Shown: piece by piece, positions 8,779-18,900 of the stretch
Layout of the letters: every line of letters begins with the position of its first letter
How positions within the stretch are numbered: position 1 is the first letter of the stretch
From: Litorivita pollutaquae
GTDB taxonomy: Bacteria > Pseudomonadota > Alphaproteobacteria > Rhodobacterales > Rhodobacteraceae
Direction of reading: 5' to 3'
Length of the DNA: 64,000 nucleotides
Assembly (NCBI RefSeq): GCF_003205515.1
Contig: NZ_KZ826482.1
Span: forward strand, 124,001-188,000
Position numbers and translations under genes: made by a program
The notes under the pieces: generated by a model
Seen by the model: the letters and a program-made list of their open reading frames with translations, nothing else
Databases searched by the model: none
Told to the model about the DNA's origin: nothing

Positions 8779-10266
8779 ATGAGCAAAGCAACGGAATCCT
8801 ATGCGGCATTGATGGCCCATGAGCGGATCAGCCAAGCCTTGGTACAAGTCGCCGGACGGCTGGGCTGGGATCAGGAAACTGTGATGCCACGCGGCGCGGC
8901 CGATCAACGCGCCGAAGAGACCGGCGCCATGGAAAGTGTCTTGCATGCGCGGCGCACAGATCCGGGTATCGGAGAATGGCTGGCGGATCTTGAAACGGCC
9001 GATTTGACCAATGTGCAATCCGCGAACCTACGCCACATCAGCCGCAGTTACACCCGCGCAAACCGCGTCCCGGCGGATTTGGCGCAGCGGCTTGCCACGC
9101 TGACCTCGCGCGCCCAAGGGCAATGGGCCGACGCACGTGAGGCCAATGATTTCGCCGCCTTCGTGCCGGTCCTGTCCGAAGTTGTCGCGCTGAAGCGTGA
9201 AGAAGGCGCGGCCTTGGCAGACGGCGGCGATGTCTATGATGCGCTGCTGGATGATTATGAACCGGGCGCGACAGGGGCGGATCTATCGGCGATGTTCGCA
9301 TCCTTGCGGCCGGCGTTGGTGGATCTACGCGCTCGCGCGCTTGAAGCCGCCGCGCCGGCACCACTGACCGGCACATTCGATGCTGGCAAACAAATGAAAT
9401 TGGCCCGTAGCATTGCCAAAACCTTTGGCTATGATTTTAAACGCGGGCGGATTGATAAGGCGGTGCATCCGTTTTCCTCCGGCGGCGGCGCAGATGTGCG
9501 CATCACCACGCGCACCCAAGAAGACGATCCCCTGAATTGCCTCTATTCCACGATCCATGAGGTCGGCCATGCCTGTTACGAGCAAAATATCGACGCGGCC
9601 TATGCGTTGACGCCACTGGGGCAGGGTGTGTCGATGGGCGTGCACGAAAGCCAAAGCCGGATTTACGAAAACCAGCTTGGCCGTTCGCGCGCCTTTACCG
9701 AATATCTCTACGGGCAAATGCGCGACAGCTTTGGCGACTTCGGCTGCGCCAGCGCCGAGGATTTCTATCGCGCGGTCAACCGCTTGAATCAGGGGTACAT
9801 CCGCACCGAGGCCGATGAGGTTCAATATAACCTGCATGTGATGCTGCGGTTCGATCTTGAACGCGCGTTGATCGCCGGAACTCTCGCGGTGGCCGATTTG
9901 GAAGAGGCTTGGAACACGCGGTTCGAGGCTGATTTCGGATATCCCGTGGATCAAGCCTCGAACGGATGTTTGCAAGATGTGCATTGGTCCGTCGGTTTGT
10001 TCGGTTATTTTGCGACATATAGTTTGGGCAATGTCTATGCGGGATGTTTGAACGAGGCGCTCTGCGCGGCCGTGCCCGATTTGGACGCGCAATTGCGCGG
10101 CGGCGATCTCGGCCCCGCGACGGAATGGTTGGCGCAGAACCTGCAACGCCATGGCGGGTTGATGCCCCCGCGCGAGGTCATCACACAGGCCGCAGGAGCC
10201 GCGCCCAACGAAGCGCCTCTTCTGGCCTATCTTGAGGCGAAATTTTCCGATATATACCATCTTTAA
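8779..10266 (+). CDS. M32 family metallocarboxypeptidase (Taq carboxypeptidase type)
   Basis: Zinc-dependent carboxypeptidase that removes C-terminal residues from peptides, probably cytoplasmic (no signal peptide). The 495-residue length is normal for M32. The HEXXH zinc motif is HEVGH at residues 260-264 and the third ligand lies in HESQSR at 289-294; the family segment DVRITTR is just upstream. It starts 3 bases after ctaA. Substrate preference cannot be read from the sequence. Confidence 0.92.
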   Translation: MSKATESYAALMAHERISQALVQVAGRLGWDQETVMPRGAADQRAEETGAMESVLHARRTDPGIGEWLADLETADLTNVQSANLRHISRSYTRANRVPADLAQRLATLTSRAQGQWADAREANDFAAFVPVLSEVVALKREEGAALADGGDVYDALLDDYEPGATGADLSAMFASLRPALVDLRARALEAAAPAPLTGTFDAGKQMKLARSIAKTFGYDFKRGRIDKAVHPFSSGGGADVRITTRTQEDDPLNCLYSTIHEVGHACYEQNIDAAYALTPLGQGVSMGVHESQSRIYENQLGRSRAFTEYLYGQMRDSFGDFGCASAEDFYRAVNRLNQGYIRTEADEVQYNLHVMLRFDLERALIAGTLAVADLEEAWNTRFEADFGYPVDQASNGCLQDVHWSVGLFGYFATYSLGNVYAGCLNEALCAAVPDLDAQLRGGDLGPATEWLAQNLQRHGGLMPPREVITQAAGAAPNEAPLLAYLEAKFSDIYHL

Positions 10267-10564
10267 GAGACATTCTTAAAGTGGATCCATCGCCCCCAAG
10301 CACCGTAAATCGGGGGGCGATGCGCGGTCTGTGGCGACATCTGAAATCTACCAAAAAGAGACGCGATAGAACGGTCAGGCCGGCCCATATTGGTGGCGGC
10401 CGAGTCTTGATGGCAGTCGGGTCCGAAACGGAACAGCCCAAACCCGGAAGATATGACCTGCGCTGCGCGGGGCCACTGCGGGGAGGCTCTGGGGGTGATC
10501 CGCCCCCACCGCAGCCGCGCAATCGCGCCCGCAGTGGGGAAATCAGCCTCTCGAAAGCGGCGCT
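10267..10564. other. Structured gap between convergent genes
   Basis: About 300 bases with no convincing gene between the M32 peptidase and gyrA, which converge here. It holds several inverted repeats: CATCGCCCCC (10288-10297) with GGGGGCGATG (10313-10322), and a branched set in which CCACTGCGGG (10473-10482) pairs with CCCGCAGTGG (10528-10537) and encloses TGGGGG/CCCCCA (10490-10508) and a GCGC-AATC-GCGC hairpin (10517-10528). No U-run follows any of them. A GTG-started open frame crosses the gap but has no recognisable protein features. It may be transcription-termination structure, a repeat element or a structured RNA; I cannot tell which. Confidence 0.5.
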
Positions 10565-13339
10565 TTAGCTTTCTGGCGCCTCACCATCCCCATCAAAGAT
10601 CTCTTGGCCATCCGCCTGATCGTCTTCCTCACCTTGATCGGCGATGCGTGCCACCGACACCACAGTTTCGCCCTTGCCAGTGTTAAACACCCGCACACCG
10701 CCCGCCGACCGAGAGCGGAAGGAGATGCCTTCGACCGGCACACGGATCGATTGGCCTTTGGAGGTGGCGAGCATGATCTGGTCCTCCAGCTCAACCGGGA
10801 AGGAGGCAATCAGCGCACCGCCGCGCATCGCCTTGTCCATCGCCGTCACCCCCATACCGCCACGCCCGCGCACCGGATAGTCATGCGAGGAGCTGAGCTT
10901 ACCCGCGCCGCCCGAAGTGATGGTCAAAAGCAGATTCTCTGCGGCCGACATCTCCGCATAGCGTTCTTGCGTGATGGAGGCTTCGACGCCGGTGTCTTCT
11001 TCGTCCGACACATCAACATCATCCGCCAACCCTGCAATTGCACGGCGTTTTTTCAAATACGCCTGCCGCTCTTCGGAAGTGGCGTCAAAGTGACGGATCA
11101 CCGACATAGAGACAACGCGATCCTCGCCATTGAGGCGGATACCGCGCACACCGGTGGAATCGCGGCCCTTGAACACCCGCACATCCGTGGCAGCAAAACG
11201 GATCGCGCGACCGCTGTCGGTGACGAGCATAACGTCATCCTCCTCGCTACAGGTGCGCACATCCACAAGCTCGATCCCTTCGGGCAACTTCATTGCAATC
11301 TTGCCGTTGGATTTAACGTTGGTGAAATCCGAAAGCGCATTGCGGCGCACATCGCCGCCGGTGGTGGCGAACACCACCTGCAGATCGGCCCATTCTTCTT
11401 CGGGCGCATCAATCGGCATGATCGCCGCCACGGAAACGCCCGTCGGAATGGGCAGGATATTGACCACGGCCTTGCCTTTGGCGGTGCGCCCCCCAAGCGG
11501 CAAGCGCCAAGTTTTCAATTTATACACCATGCCTTCGGTGGTGAAGAACAACAGTTGCGTATGGGTATTTGCGACAAACAACGTGGTGACCACGTCTTCT
11601 TCTTTGGTTTGCATGCCGGACACGCCTTTGCCGCCGCGGCGTTGTGCGCGGAAATCGGCCAGAGGCGTGCGTTTGATATAGCCGCCGGAGGTCACGGTCA
11701 CGACCATATCTTCACGCTCGATCAGGTCTTCGTCGTCCATATCGCCGGACCAATCGACGATGGTCGTACGGCGCGGCACGGCAAAAAGGTCGCGCACCTC
11801 TTTCAACTCGTCTGCGATGATGCTCATGATCCGTTCGCGCGACCCGAGAATGTCGAGATACTCGCGAATTTTCAACGCAAGGTCTTTCAACTCGTCGGTG
11901 ACTTCCTTGACGCCAATCTGGGTCAGACGTTGCAAGCGCAGTTCAAGAATGGCGCGGGCTTGAATTTCCGACAGATTATAGGTTCCATCATCATTCATCC
12001 GGTGGGTCGGATCGTCAATCAATTGAATATATTCGGCAATTTCTGCCGCCGGCCAACGGCGTGTCATCAATCGCTCGCGCGCTTCGGCCGCATCGGCAGA
12101 GGCACGAATGGTTGCAACGACCTCGTCCACATTGGTGACCGCCGCCGCCAAGCCGCATAGAATGTGGCTGCGTTCACGGGCCTTGCGCAACAGATAGGCG
12201 GTGCGGCGCGCCACGACGTCTTCGCGAAAATCAATAAAGCAGGTCAGGAACCGGCGCAGGGTCAATTGTTCCGGCCGCCCGCCATTCAGCGCCAGCATAT
12301 TGCAACCGAAATAGGTTTGCATCGGGGTGAAACGATACAGTTGGTTGAGCACCACATCGGGGGTCGCGTCGCGTTTCAATTCGACCACGACACGCACGCC
12401 ATTGCGGTCGCTTTCATCCTGCACATGGGCGACGCCTTCGATCTTTTTATCGCGTACTTGTTCAGCGATTTTTTCGATCATCGTGGCTTTGTTCACCTGA
12501 TAGGGAATCTCGTCGACGACGATCGCATAGCGGTCCTTGCGCAATTCCTCGACGCGGGTTTTCGCGCGGATCACGACCGAACCGCGCCCTTCAAGATAAG
12601 CCTTGCGCGCGCCGGTCCGGCCCAGCATCACACCGCCGGTCGGAAAATCGGGGCCGGGCACATAATCGATCAACTGCTCTGACGTCAGGTCCGGATCGAC
12701 AATCAAGGCCAGCGTCGCGTCGATCACTTCGCCCAGATTATGCGGCGGAATATTGGTCGCCATGCCGACCGCGATACCACCGGCACCATTGACCAGCATA
12801 TTCGGGAACCGCGCCGGAAGCACTGTCGGTTCGCGGTCTTTGCCGTCATAGTTGTCTTGAAAATCAATGGTATCCTTGTCGATGTCTTGCAACATGAAGG
12901 CGGCGGGTTTGTCCATCCGCACTTCGGTATAACGCATCGCCGCAGCGTTATCGCCATCCATGGAGCCAAAGTTGCCTTGCCCGTCCAGCAACGGCAAAGA
13001 CATCGAAAAATCCTGCGCCATACGCACCAATGCGTCATAGATCGCGGAGTCGCCATGCGGGTGATATTTACCCATCACATCGCCAACGGGGCGCGCGGAT
13101 TTGCGGTAGGGTTTGTCATGGCTGTTGCCGACCTCATGCATCGCATAAAGGATGCGGCGATGCACAGGTTTCAACCCATCGCGAAGATCGGGAATGGCAC
13201 GGCTGACGATGACCGACATGGCATAATCGAGGTAGGAGGTTTTCATCTCCTGCGTGATCGAAATGCTCGGGCCAGAATAAGCAGGCCGCTGGGGCGGTTT
13301 TTCGTCTTCGTTTTCAGGGGATTGCGGCGTGTCGTTCAC
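10565..13339 (-). CDS. gyrA: DNA gyrase subunit A
   Basis: DNA-breaking and rejoining subunit of gyrase, which introduces negative supercoils with GyrB. The 924-residue protein has the winged-helix/tower breakage domain followed by the beta-pinwheel C-terminal domain (about 530-890). The catalytic tyrosine is Tyr137 ([10 protein letters not shown]). In the quinolone-resistance region [17 protein letters not shown], Ser98 and Asp102 are present (equivalent to E. coli Ser83 and Asp87), so no classic resistance substitution is seen. The GyrA-box region reads RRGGKGVSG, as expected for a gyrase rather than ParC. Acidic residues dominate the last 30 positions. A good promoter lies 45-75 bases upstream. 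Confidence 0.97.
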   Translation of the reverse strand: MNDTPQSPENEDEKPPQRPAYSGPSISITQEMKTSYLDYAMSVIVSRAIPDLRDGLKPVHRRILYAMHEVGNSHDKPYRKSARPVGDVMGKYHPHGDSAIYDALVRMAQDFSMSLPLLDGQGNFGSMDGDNAAAMRYTEVRMDKPAAFMLQDIDKDTIDFQDNYDGKDREPTVLPARFPNMLVNGAGGIAVGMATNIPPHNLGEVIDATLALIVDPDLTSEQLIDYVPGPDFPTGGVMLGRTGARKAYLEGRGSVVIRAKTRVEELRKDRYAIVVDEIPYQVNKATMIEKIAEQVRDKKIEGVAHVQDESDRNGVRVVVELKRDATPDVVLNQLYRFTPMQTYFGCNMLALNGGRPEQLTLRRFLTCFIDFREDVVARRTAYLLRKARERSHILCGLAAAVTNVDEVVATIRASADAAEARERLMTRRWPAAEIAEYIQLIDDPTHRMNDDGTYNLSEIQARAILELRLQRLTQIGVKEVTDELKDLALKIREYLDILGSRERIMSIIADELKEVRDLFAVPRRTTIVDWSGDMDDEDLIEREDMVVTVTSGGYIKRTPLADFRAQRRGGKGVSGMQTKEEDVVTTLFVANTHTQLLFFTTEGMVYKLKTWRLPLGGRTAKGKAVVNILPIPTGVSVAAIMPIDAPEEEWADLQVVFATTGGDVRRNALSDFTNVKSNGKIAMKLPEGIELVDVRTCSEEDDVMLVTDSGRAIRFAATDVRVFKGRDSTGVRGIRLNGEDRVVSMSVIRHFDATSEERQAYLKKRRAIAGLADDVDVSDEEDTGVEASITQERYAEMSAAENLLLTITSGGAGKLSSSHDYPVRGRGGMGVTAMDKAMRGGALIASFPVELEDQIMLATSKGQSIRVPVEGISFRSRSAGGVRVFNTGKGETVVSVARIADQGEEDDQADGQEIFDGDGEAPES

Positions 13340-13384
13340 GTTTCTGGCCCGTTCTTTGCGAGGTCACTATATTTTGTTGAACAT

Positions 13385-13414
13385 GTTATAACAGAGGCAG
13401 GATATAGGGTGCAA
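13385..13414 (-). promoter_or_regulatory. Likely sigma-70 promoter of gyrA
   Basis: On the minus strand TTGCAC (13414-13409) and TATAAC (13390-13385) are separated by 18 bases, with about 38 bases from the expected start of transcription to the gyrA ATG. Both hexamers are close to consensus. Supported by position and sequence only. Confidence 0.6.
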
Positions 13415-13522
13415 TGGTAGAGACCACCACGAGCATACTCCCGCACCGATAGGGGGATAACCTGCTGTTTTTATAGAAAACTAATTTGGGACAGGGGCGA
13501 AAACCGCCCCGCATCAAAATGC

Positions 13523-13552
13523 AAAAAGGCGCGCCAATCCTGGCACGCCTTT
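13523..13552 (-). terminator. Intrinsic terminator of the SYLF lipoprotein gene
   Basis: Minus-strand stem AAAGGCGTGCCA/TGGCGCGCCTTT (one mismatch) with a four-base loop, followed by a run of five T. It lies 23 bases after the stop of the SYLF gene and separates it from gyrA. Confidence 0.8.
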
Positions 13553-13575
13553 GAAAATCACATTCAAGCCCGGTT

Positions 13576-14133
13576 TTACGGGATGATCCGCGTATATTTG
13601 ATGCCTTCGACGGTCGCCCCGACATGCAATCCGGCCTGCCCGAAAACAATCGCCACAATCGGCGCAAGCGAAGTGGTGGTTTCGGCTTTGACGTTCTCGC
13701 CGCGATCATTAAAGACATATTCCACATCCGCGCCGGCAGCCCATCCCTGACTACGGCGAAAGCCCATCAAGGCATCATTGGTCATGAAGAACAGCACATG
13801 CGCGTATTGCTGCGCGCCGATCTGCAATCCAAAGCTGCCCTTGGTTGCAGAGTAATAATCGACCGTCACGCCACCCACACGCAAAGCGCCGCGCCCATAC
13901 CCGCCACCAAAGCCGAAACCGGCTTCTGTGACCACGGGCATCACCAACATGCCGGTGGACTTATTCGCCAAATCGACGGTGTTCGGATAACGGCTATACA
14001 TATGGTTTAAGGTCGCATCGACCCGCGCGTCGACCTTTTCGGCGCCCGAAGAGCCGACGCCATTGCCGCAGGCGGTCAATCCGACCCCCGAAAGCGCCGC
14101 GAGCGTAAAGCTGCGTCTGGAAAGTTGTGTCAT
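13576..14133 (-). CDS. SYLF/YSC84-domain lipoprotein
   Basis: A 185-residue exported protein with an SRRSF N-terminus, a hydrophobic stretch and a lipobox ending LTAC, so it is probably lipidated at about Cys22 and anchored in the envelope. The rest is a SYLF (YSC84) domain rich in glycine and beta strands (GFGFGGGYGRGAL, then KGSFGLQIGAQ), a family that binds lipids in eukaryotes; the bacterial role is unknown. Start at 14133 rather than 14148 because it has a GAGG site and gives a clean signal peptide. Single-gene unit between hemB and gyrA. Confidence 0.82.
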   Translation of the reverse strand: MTQLSRRSFTLAALSGVGLTACGNGVGSSGAEKVDARVDATLNHMYSRYPNTVDLANKSTGMLVMPVVTEAGFGFGGGYGRGALRVGGVTVDYYSATKGSFGLQIGAQQYAHVLFFMTNDALMGFRRSQGWAAGADVEYVFNDRGENVKAETTTSLAPIVAIVFGQAGLHVGATVEGIKYTRIIP

Positions 14134-14268
14134 TGTGCTGTGCCTCAACTAAATCTTGGGTTGGTGCATGCCTCTTGTGGGCATGTCATTATCGCGAACC
14201 ATACCCTAGACGCGCAGGCCTGTCACTATCACAAAACACCTCCCCTAAGATGCGCGGGATCCCGCGCG

Positions 14269-15270
14269 TTAAGCGCCGCCCAAAATTCGGGCCGCAGCGG
14301 GCGCGAAATAGGTCAGAACCCCATCGCATCCGGCACGTTTAAAACACATCAGACTTTCCATCATCGCACGCTCTTGGTCGATCCAACCGTTTTGCGCGGC
14401 GGCCATGATTTGTGCATATTCGCCGGACACCTGATACGCAAAGGTCGGCGCGCCAAAGGCATCTTTGACACGGCGGCAGATATCCAGATACGGCATGCCG
14501 GGTTTGACCATCACCATATCGGCACCTTCGGACAAATCCCGTTCAACCAAACGCAGCGCTTCGTCGCTATTGGCCGGATCCATTTGATAGGTTTTCTTAT
14601 CGCCTTTCAACGCCCCCGATGCACCAACCGCATCGCGGAACGGGCCGTAAAACGCCGAGGCATATTTCGCCGCATAGCTCAGCAACATCACATTGCGGTG
14701 GTCTGCGGCCTCCAAAGCGTGCCGAATGGCACGGATACGTCCGTCCATCATATCCGAAGGGCCGATGATATCGACGCCGGATTCGGCCTGCGCCATTGCC
14801 TGTTTGACCAAGGCTTCGACCGTTTCGTCATTGATGATTTCGCCGTCCACAACAAACCCGTCGTGACCGGTATCGGAATAGGGATCAAGCGCGACATCAG
14901 TCATCACCGCCATGTCCGGCAGGGCGGATTTGATCGCCCGAGTCGCGCGGTTCGACAGGTTCTCGGGATTCCATGCTTCGGCGCAATCGGCGGTGCGTTT
15001 GTCGCGGCCGGTATAGGGGAAAAGACAAATACAGCCGACGCCCAAATCATGCGCCTCTTTGGCCGCTTCGACAACACGATCCACCGACCAACGCATCACC
15101 CCCGGCATCGAGGCAACCGGCTCTTCGACATTCTCGCCGTCGCGCACAAACACCGGCCAAATCAAATCCCCGACGCTCAGTTCATTTTCACGCACAAGCG
15201 CGCGCAACGCGGCACTTTGACGGGTGCGGCGCAAACGGGTGAGCGGGAAGGGGGCTTGGCTCGGACGCAT
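14269..15270 (-). CDS. hemB: Delta-aminolevulinic acid dehydratase (porphobilinogen synthase)
   Basis: Condenses two 5-aminolevulinate molecules to porphobilinogen in tetrapyrrole synthesis. The 333-residue protein carries both Schiff-base lysines, in SYAAKYASAFYGPF and MVKPGMPYLD. The metal-site segment reads DVALDPYSDTGHDG, the aspartate type seen in Mg-using or metal-independent enzymes, not the cysteine-rich zinc type. Start at 15270 has a GAGGAG site and begins MRPSQAPFPLTRLRR, the usual family start; the frame is open 13 codons further. It is divergent from the small membrane protein gene. Confidence 0.96.
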   Translation of the reverse strand: MRPSQAPFPLTRLRRTRQSAALRALVRENELSVGDLIWPVFVRDGENVEEPVASMPGVMRWSVDRVVEAAKEAHDLGVGCICLFPYTGRDKRTADCAEAWNPENLSNRATRAIKSALPDMAVMTDVALDPYSDTGHDGFVVDGEIINDETVEALVKQAMAQAESGVDIIGPSDMMDGRIRAIRHALEAADHRNVMLLSYAAKYASAFYGPFRDAVGASGALKGDKKTYQMDPANSDEALRLVERDLSEGADMVMVKPGMPYLDICRRVKDAFGAPTFAYQVSGEYAQIMAAAQNGWIDQERAMMESLMCFKRAGCDGVLTYFAPAAARILGGA

Positions 15271-15428
15271 GATCGGGCTCCTCAATGACGCAAGATCAAC
15301 AGGTGCCACGGAATTTCCACCATCACAAGTCTAGGAATTGCCGCGCCACGCCGCTATGACAGGAAGAAATGCGCAAAATGCGCGCCCTTCCGCCCACCCG
15401 AATGCGGCACGAGCATAAGGTCACCCCT

Positions 15429-15950
15429 TTGGATCTGCACCAAACTGTCTTTGAATTGATCGATATGCGCAGTTTTTCAAACCTGTGGTATTGGATTGCG
15501 TTGGCCGTGGTTTGGTCCTCGGCCAGCCATTATGTATTGGGTGTGCCGTGGGATTTGGCGATGCGGGCACGCCGCAAAGGTGGCGATGCCTTGAGTGATT
15601 TCGAATCCATGGTGCGCATCAACGTCAACCGCATCCTCTATATCTCTGAAGTGTCTGGACTTTTGATCACCGGCTTTGCTTTCTTTGTGATGACAACTCT
15701 GGCGCTTTTGGCCTTTGTCTACGCCAATGAGTTTGCCCAAGCGGTGTTTCTTTTGGCCTTCCCGGTGTCCATCGTCGGCCTGCTGAGCGTCTATACCGCC
15801 CGCGCCATCGACCGGCGGGCTTTGACCGGGCATGACCTCTACCGCCGCCTGCATCTGCACCGGATTGCGACGCAGGCCATCGGCATGGTTGCCATTTTCG
15901 TAACCGCCCTATTTGGAATGCTGCAAAACCTCAACCTCGGCGCGTTATAA
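15429..15950 (+). CDS. Small inner-membrane protein of unknown function
   Basis: About 173 residues with four predicted membrane helices (starting LWYWIALAVVWSSASHYVLG) and a basic loop RARRKGGDA. Proteins of this kind occur in many Rhodobacteraceae; from memory some database entries call them 'component of SufBCD complex', which I cannot verify and which nothing next to this gene supports. I prefer the TTG at 15429, which has AAGG at good spacing and begins just before the conserved FELIDMRSFSN text; ATGs at 15402 and 15369 (the latter after AGGAAG) would add 9 or 20 residues. mfd begins 25 bases after its stop. Confidence 0.65.
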   Translation: MDLHQTVFELIDMRSFSNLWYWIALAVVWSSASHYVLGVPWDLAMRARRKGGDALSDFESMVRINVNRILYISEVSGLLITGFAFFVMTTLALLAFVYANEFAQAVFLLAFPVSIVGLLSVYTARAIDRRALTGHDLYRRLHLHRIATQAIGMVAIFVTALFGMLQNLNLGAL

Positions 15951-15975
15951 TCGCCAGACCCAGCAAAGACCCCAT

Positions 15976-18900
15976 ATGAGCGAGACCCAACATATCAAGG
16001 TCGGCGGTGCCCCTGAGGGCTATGACGCGCGATTGATTCTCGACGAGATCGACAAACGTGGCGCGCCGGTCTTGCACATCGCCCGCGACGACAAACGTAT
16101 GGCGGCAATGCGCGCCGCCTTGGCGTTTTTTGCCCCCGAAATGCCGGTGCTTGAATTCCCGAGTTGGGATTGCCTGCCCTATGACCGGGTGTCGCCCAAC
16201 GCCGATATTTCCGCCGCGCGTATGGCGGTTCTTGCGGGGCTCACTCATGCGATGCCGGCGCAATTCGTCCTGCTGACCACGCTCAATGCCGCAACGCAAT
16301 ATATTCCCGCCCGCGACGTGTTGCGTGAGGCCGCCTTTACCGCCCGCGTGGGTGCCCGTATCGACGAAAAAGCTCTGCGTAACTTCTTGGCCCGCATGGG
16401 GTTTTCCCAAGCGCCCACAGTATTGGAACCCGGTGATTACGCCATTCGCGGCGGCATTATTGATATCTATGCACCGGGCGAACAGGGACCGGTGCGGCTT
16501 GATCTTTTTGGCGATACATTGGACGGCGCGCGCCGGTTCGATGCCGCCAATCAACGCACCACCGAAAAACTCGACGGGATCGAATTGGCGCCCGTTTCCG
16601 AGGTGATCCTCGATGAGGCCGCCATCACCCGTTTTCGGCAAAGTTACCGGATCGAATTTGGTGCGGCGGGCACCGATGATCCGCTATATGAGGCTGTCTC
16701 GGCAGGGCGCAAACATCAGGGCGTTGAGCATTGGTTGCCGTTTTTCCATGAGCGGCTCGAAACGCTGTTCGACTATATGCCCGATGCCAGCATCACGCTT
16801 GATGATCAACTCGATGCGGCCCGCATCGCCCGTTGGGACAGCGTCGCGGACCAATACGAGACCCGCAAAATCGCTTTTGAAGGCAAACGCCGCGGCGACA
16901 GCGTCTATAAACCGGTGCCGCCCGATCTGCTCTATATGAATGATGCCGCATGGCAAAAGGCCGTTGCCGCCAAACGGCTCTTGCGATTCTCGCCGCTGCC
17001 ACAGGCCTCCGGCCCGAATGTGATTGATGCAGGTGGCCGCATCGGGCGCAGTTTCGCGCCCGAACGGTTGCAAGAAAACGTAAGCCTTTTTAGCGCATTA
17101 AAAGACCATATTAACGTAAAACTCGACTCCGGTCCGGTTTTGGTCGCCTCCTATTCCGAAGGGGCACGCGAGCGTCTCGAAGGGCTTCTCGAAGACGAAG
17201 GCCTTCGCGGCGCGGTCACGGTCGCCAATGCCGGCCGCATCGGCAAACACGGGCTACATCTTGCGGTTTGGGCGCTAGAAACGGGGTATGAGGCGGGCGG
17301 CATGACCGTCATCGCAGAGCAGGACGTGCTCGGCGATCGGTTGATCCGCGCCCCGCGCAAGAAACGCCGCGCCGAGAATTTCCTCACCGAAGCACAATCG
17401 CTGAGCCCCGGTGATCTTGTCGTTCATGTCGATCACGGTGTCGGCCGGTATCTGGGTCTTGATGTAATCACCGCCATTGGCGCGGCGCATGAATGCCTCA
17501 CGCTCGAATATGCCGAAAGCTCAAAGCTTTACCTGCCTGTCGAGAATATCGAACTGTTGTCGAAATATGGCCATGACGAGGGCATGTTGGACAAACTCGG
17601 CGGCGGTGCGTGGCAGGCCAAGAAAGCCCGCCTCAAAGAGCGTATTCGTGAGATCGCGAAACGGTTGATCCGTGTCGCGGCCGAACGCGCCCTGCGCCGT
17701 GCGCCTGCCTTGGAGGCGCCGCACCACGCATGGGAAGAATTCTCGGCCCGTTTCCCCTATACCGAAACCGACGACCAGCTCAGCGCGATTGAGGATGTCA
17801 TGGCCGATCTGACCAGCGGGCAACCAATGGACCGGCTGATATGCGGCGACGTCGGCTTTGGCAAAACCGAAGTGGCGATGCGCGCTGCCTTTGCTGCGGC
17901 CATGTCCGGCGTGCAGGTCGCGGTGATCGCCCCCACGACCTTGTTGGCGCGCCAACATTACAAGAGCTTCGCCGAAAGATTTCGTGGTTTCCCCATCAAT
18001 GTCAGCCCCTTATCACGTTTTGTGAGTGCAAAAGACGCCGCCAAAACCCGCGAAGGTTTGGCCCGTGGGCAGGTCGACATCGTCGTCGGCACCCATGCGG
18101 TTTTGGCCAAGAATATGCGGTTTGAGAACCTCGGTCTGTTGATCATCGACGAAGAGCAACATTTCGGTGTCGCGCATAAAGAGCGGCTCAAGCAGATGCG
18201 ATCAGACATCCATGTGCTAACCCTGACCGCGACGCCGATCCCGCGCACGCTGCAATTGTCCTTGTCCGGCGTGCGTGACCTGTCGATCATCGGCACGCCG
18301 CCTGTCGACCGTTTGGCCATTCGCACCTATGTCAGCGAATTTGACGCTGTCACCATCCGCGAGGCGCTATTGCGCGAACATTATCGCGGCGGGCAAAGTT
18401 TCTATGTGGTGCCTCGGATCTCGGACCTGCCCGAAATCGAAGCCTTTTTACGCGATCAGGTCCCCGAAGTTTCGGTGATTATTGCGCACGGGCAGATGGC
18501 CGCAGGCGAGCTTGATGACCGGATGAACGCCTTTTATGACGGCAAATATGATGTGCTTTTGGCCACGACGATTGTCGAATCCGGCCTCGATATACCGACG
18601 GCCAATACCATGATCGTGCATCGCTCGGATATGTTCGGGCTGAGCCAACTTTACCAAATCCGGGGCCGCGTGGGGCGTTCGAAAACCCGCGCCTATGCCT
18701 ATTTGACCACCAAGCCGCGGCAAAAATTGACGCCTGCCGCCGAAAAACGTCTGCGCGTTTTGGGCAGCCTCGACACCCTTGGCGCCGGCTTTACTTTGGC
18801 CAGTCAGGATTTGGACATTCGCGGCGCAGGGAACCTTTTGGGCGAAGAGCAATCGGGCCAGATGCGCGATGTGGGGTACGAACTTTATCAATCCATGCTC

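Noticed and set aside
10440-10545. GCCACTG and CCCGCAGTG text resembling cobalamin-riboswitch boxes
   Set aside because: The boxes are in the wrong order, the B12-box core is missing and no B12-related gene follows on either strand.
10281-10568. Plus-strand GTG frame of 95 codons between the M32 peptidase and gyrA
   Set aside because: It runs straight through the inverted repeats, has no ribosome site and shows no protein-like pattern.
15283-15300. TTGAT-like half-site upstream of hemB that could be an FNR/FnrL box
   Set aside because: The second half does not match ATCAA at most positions; a chance match is more likely.
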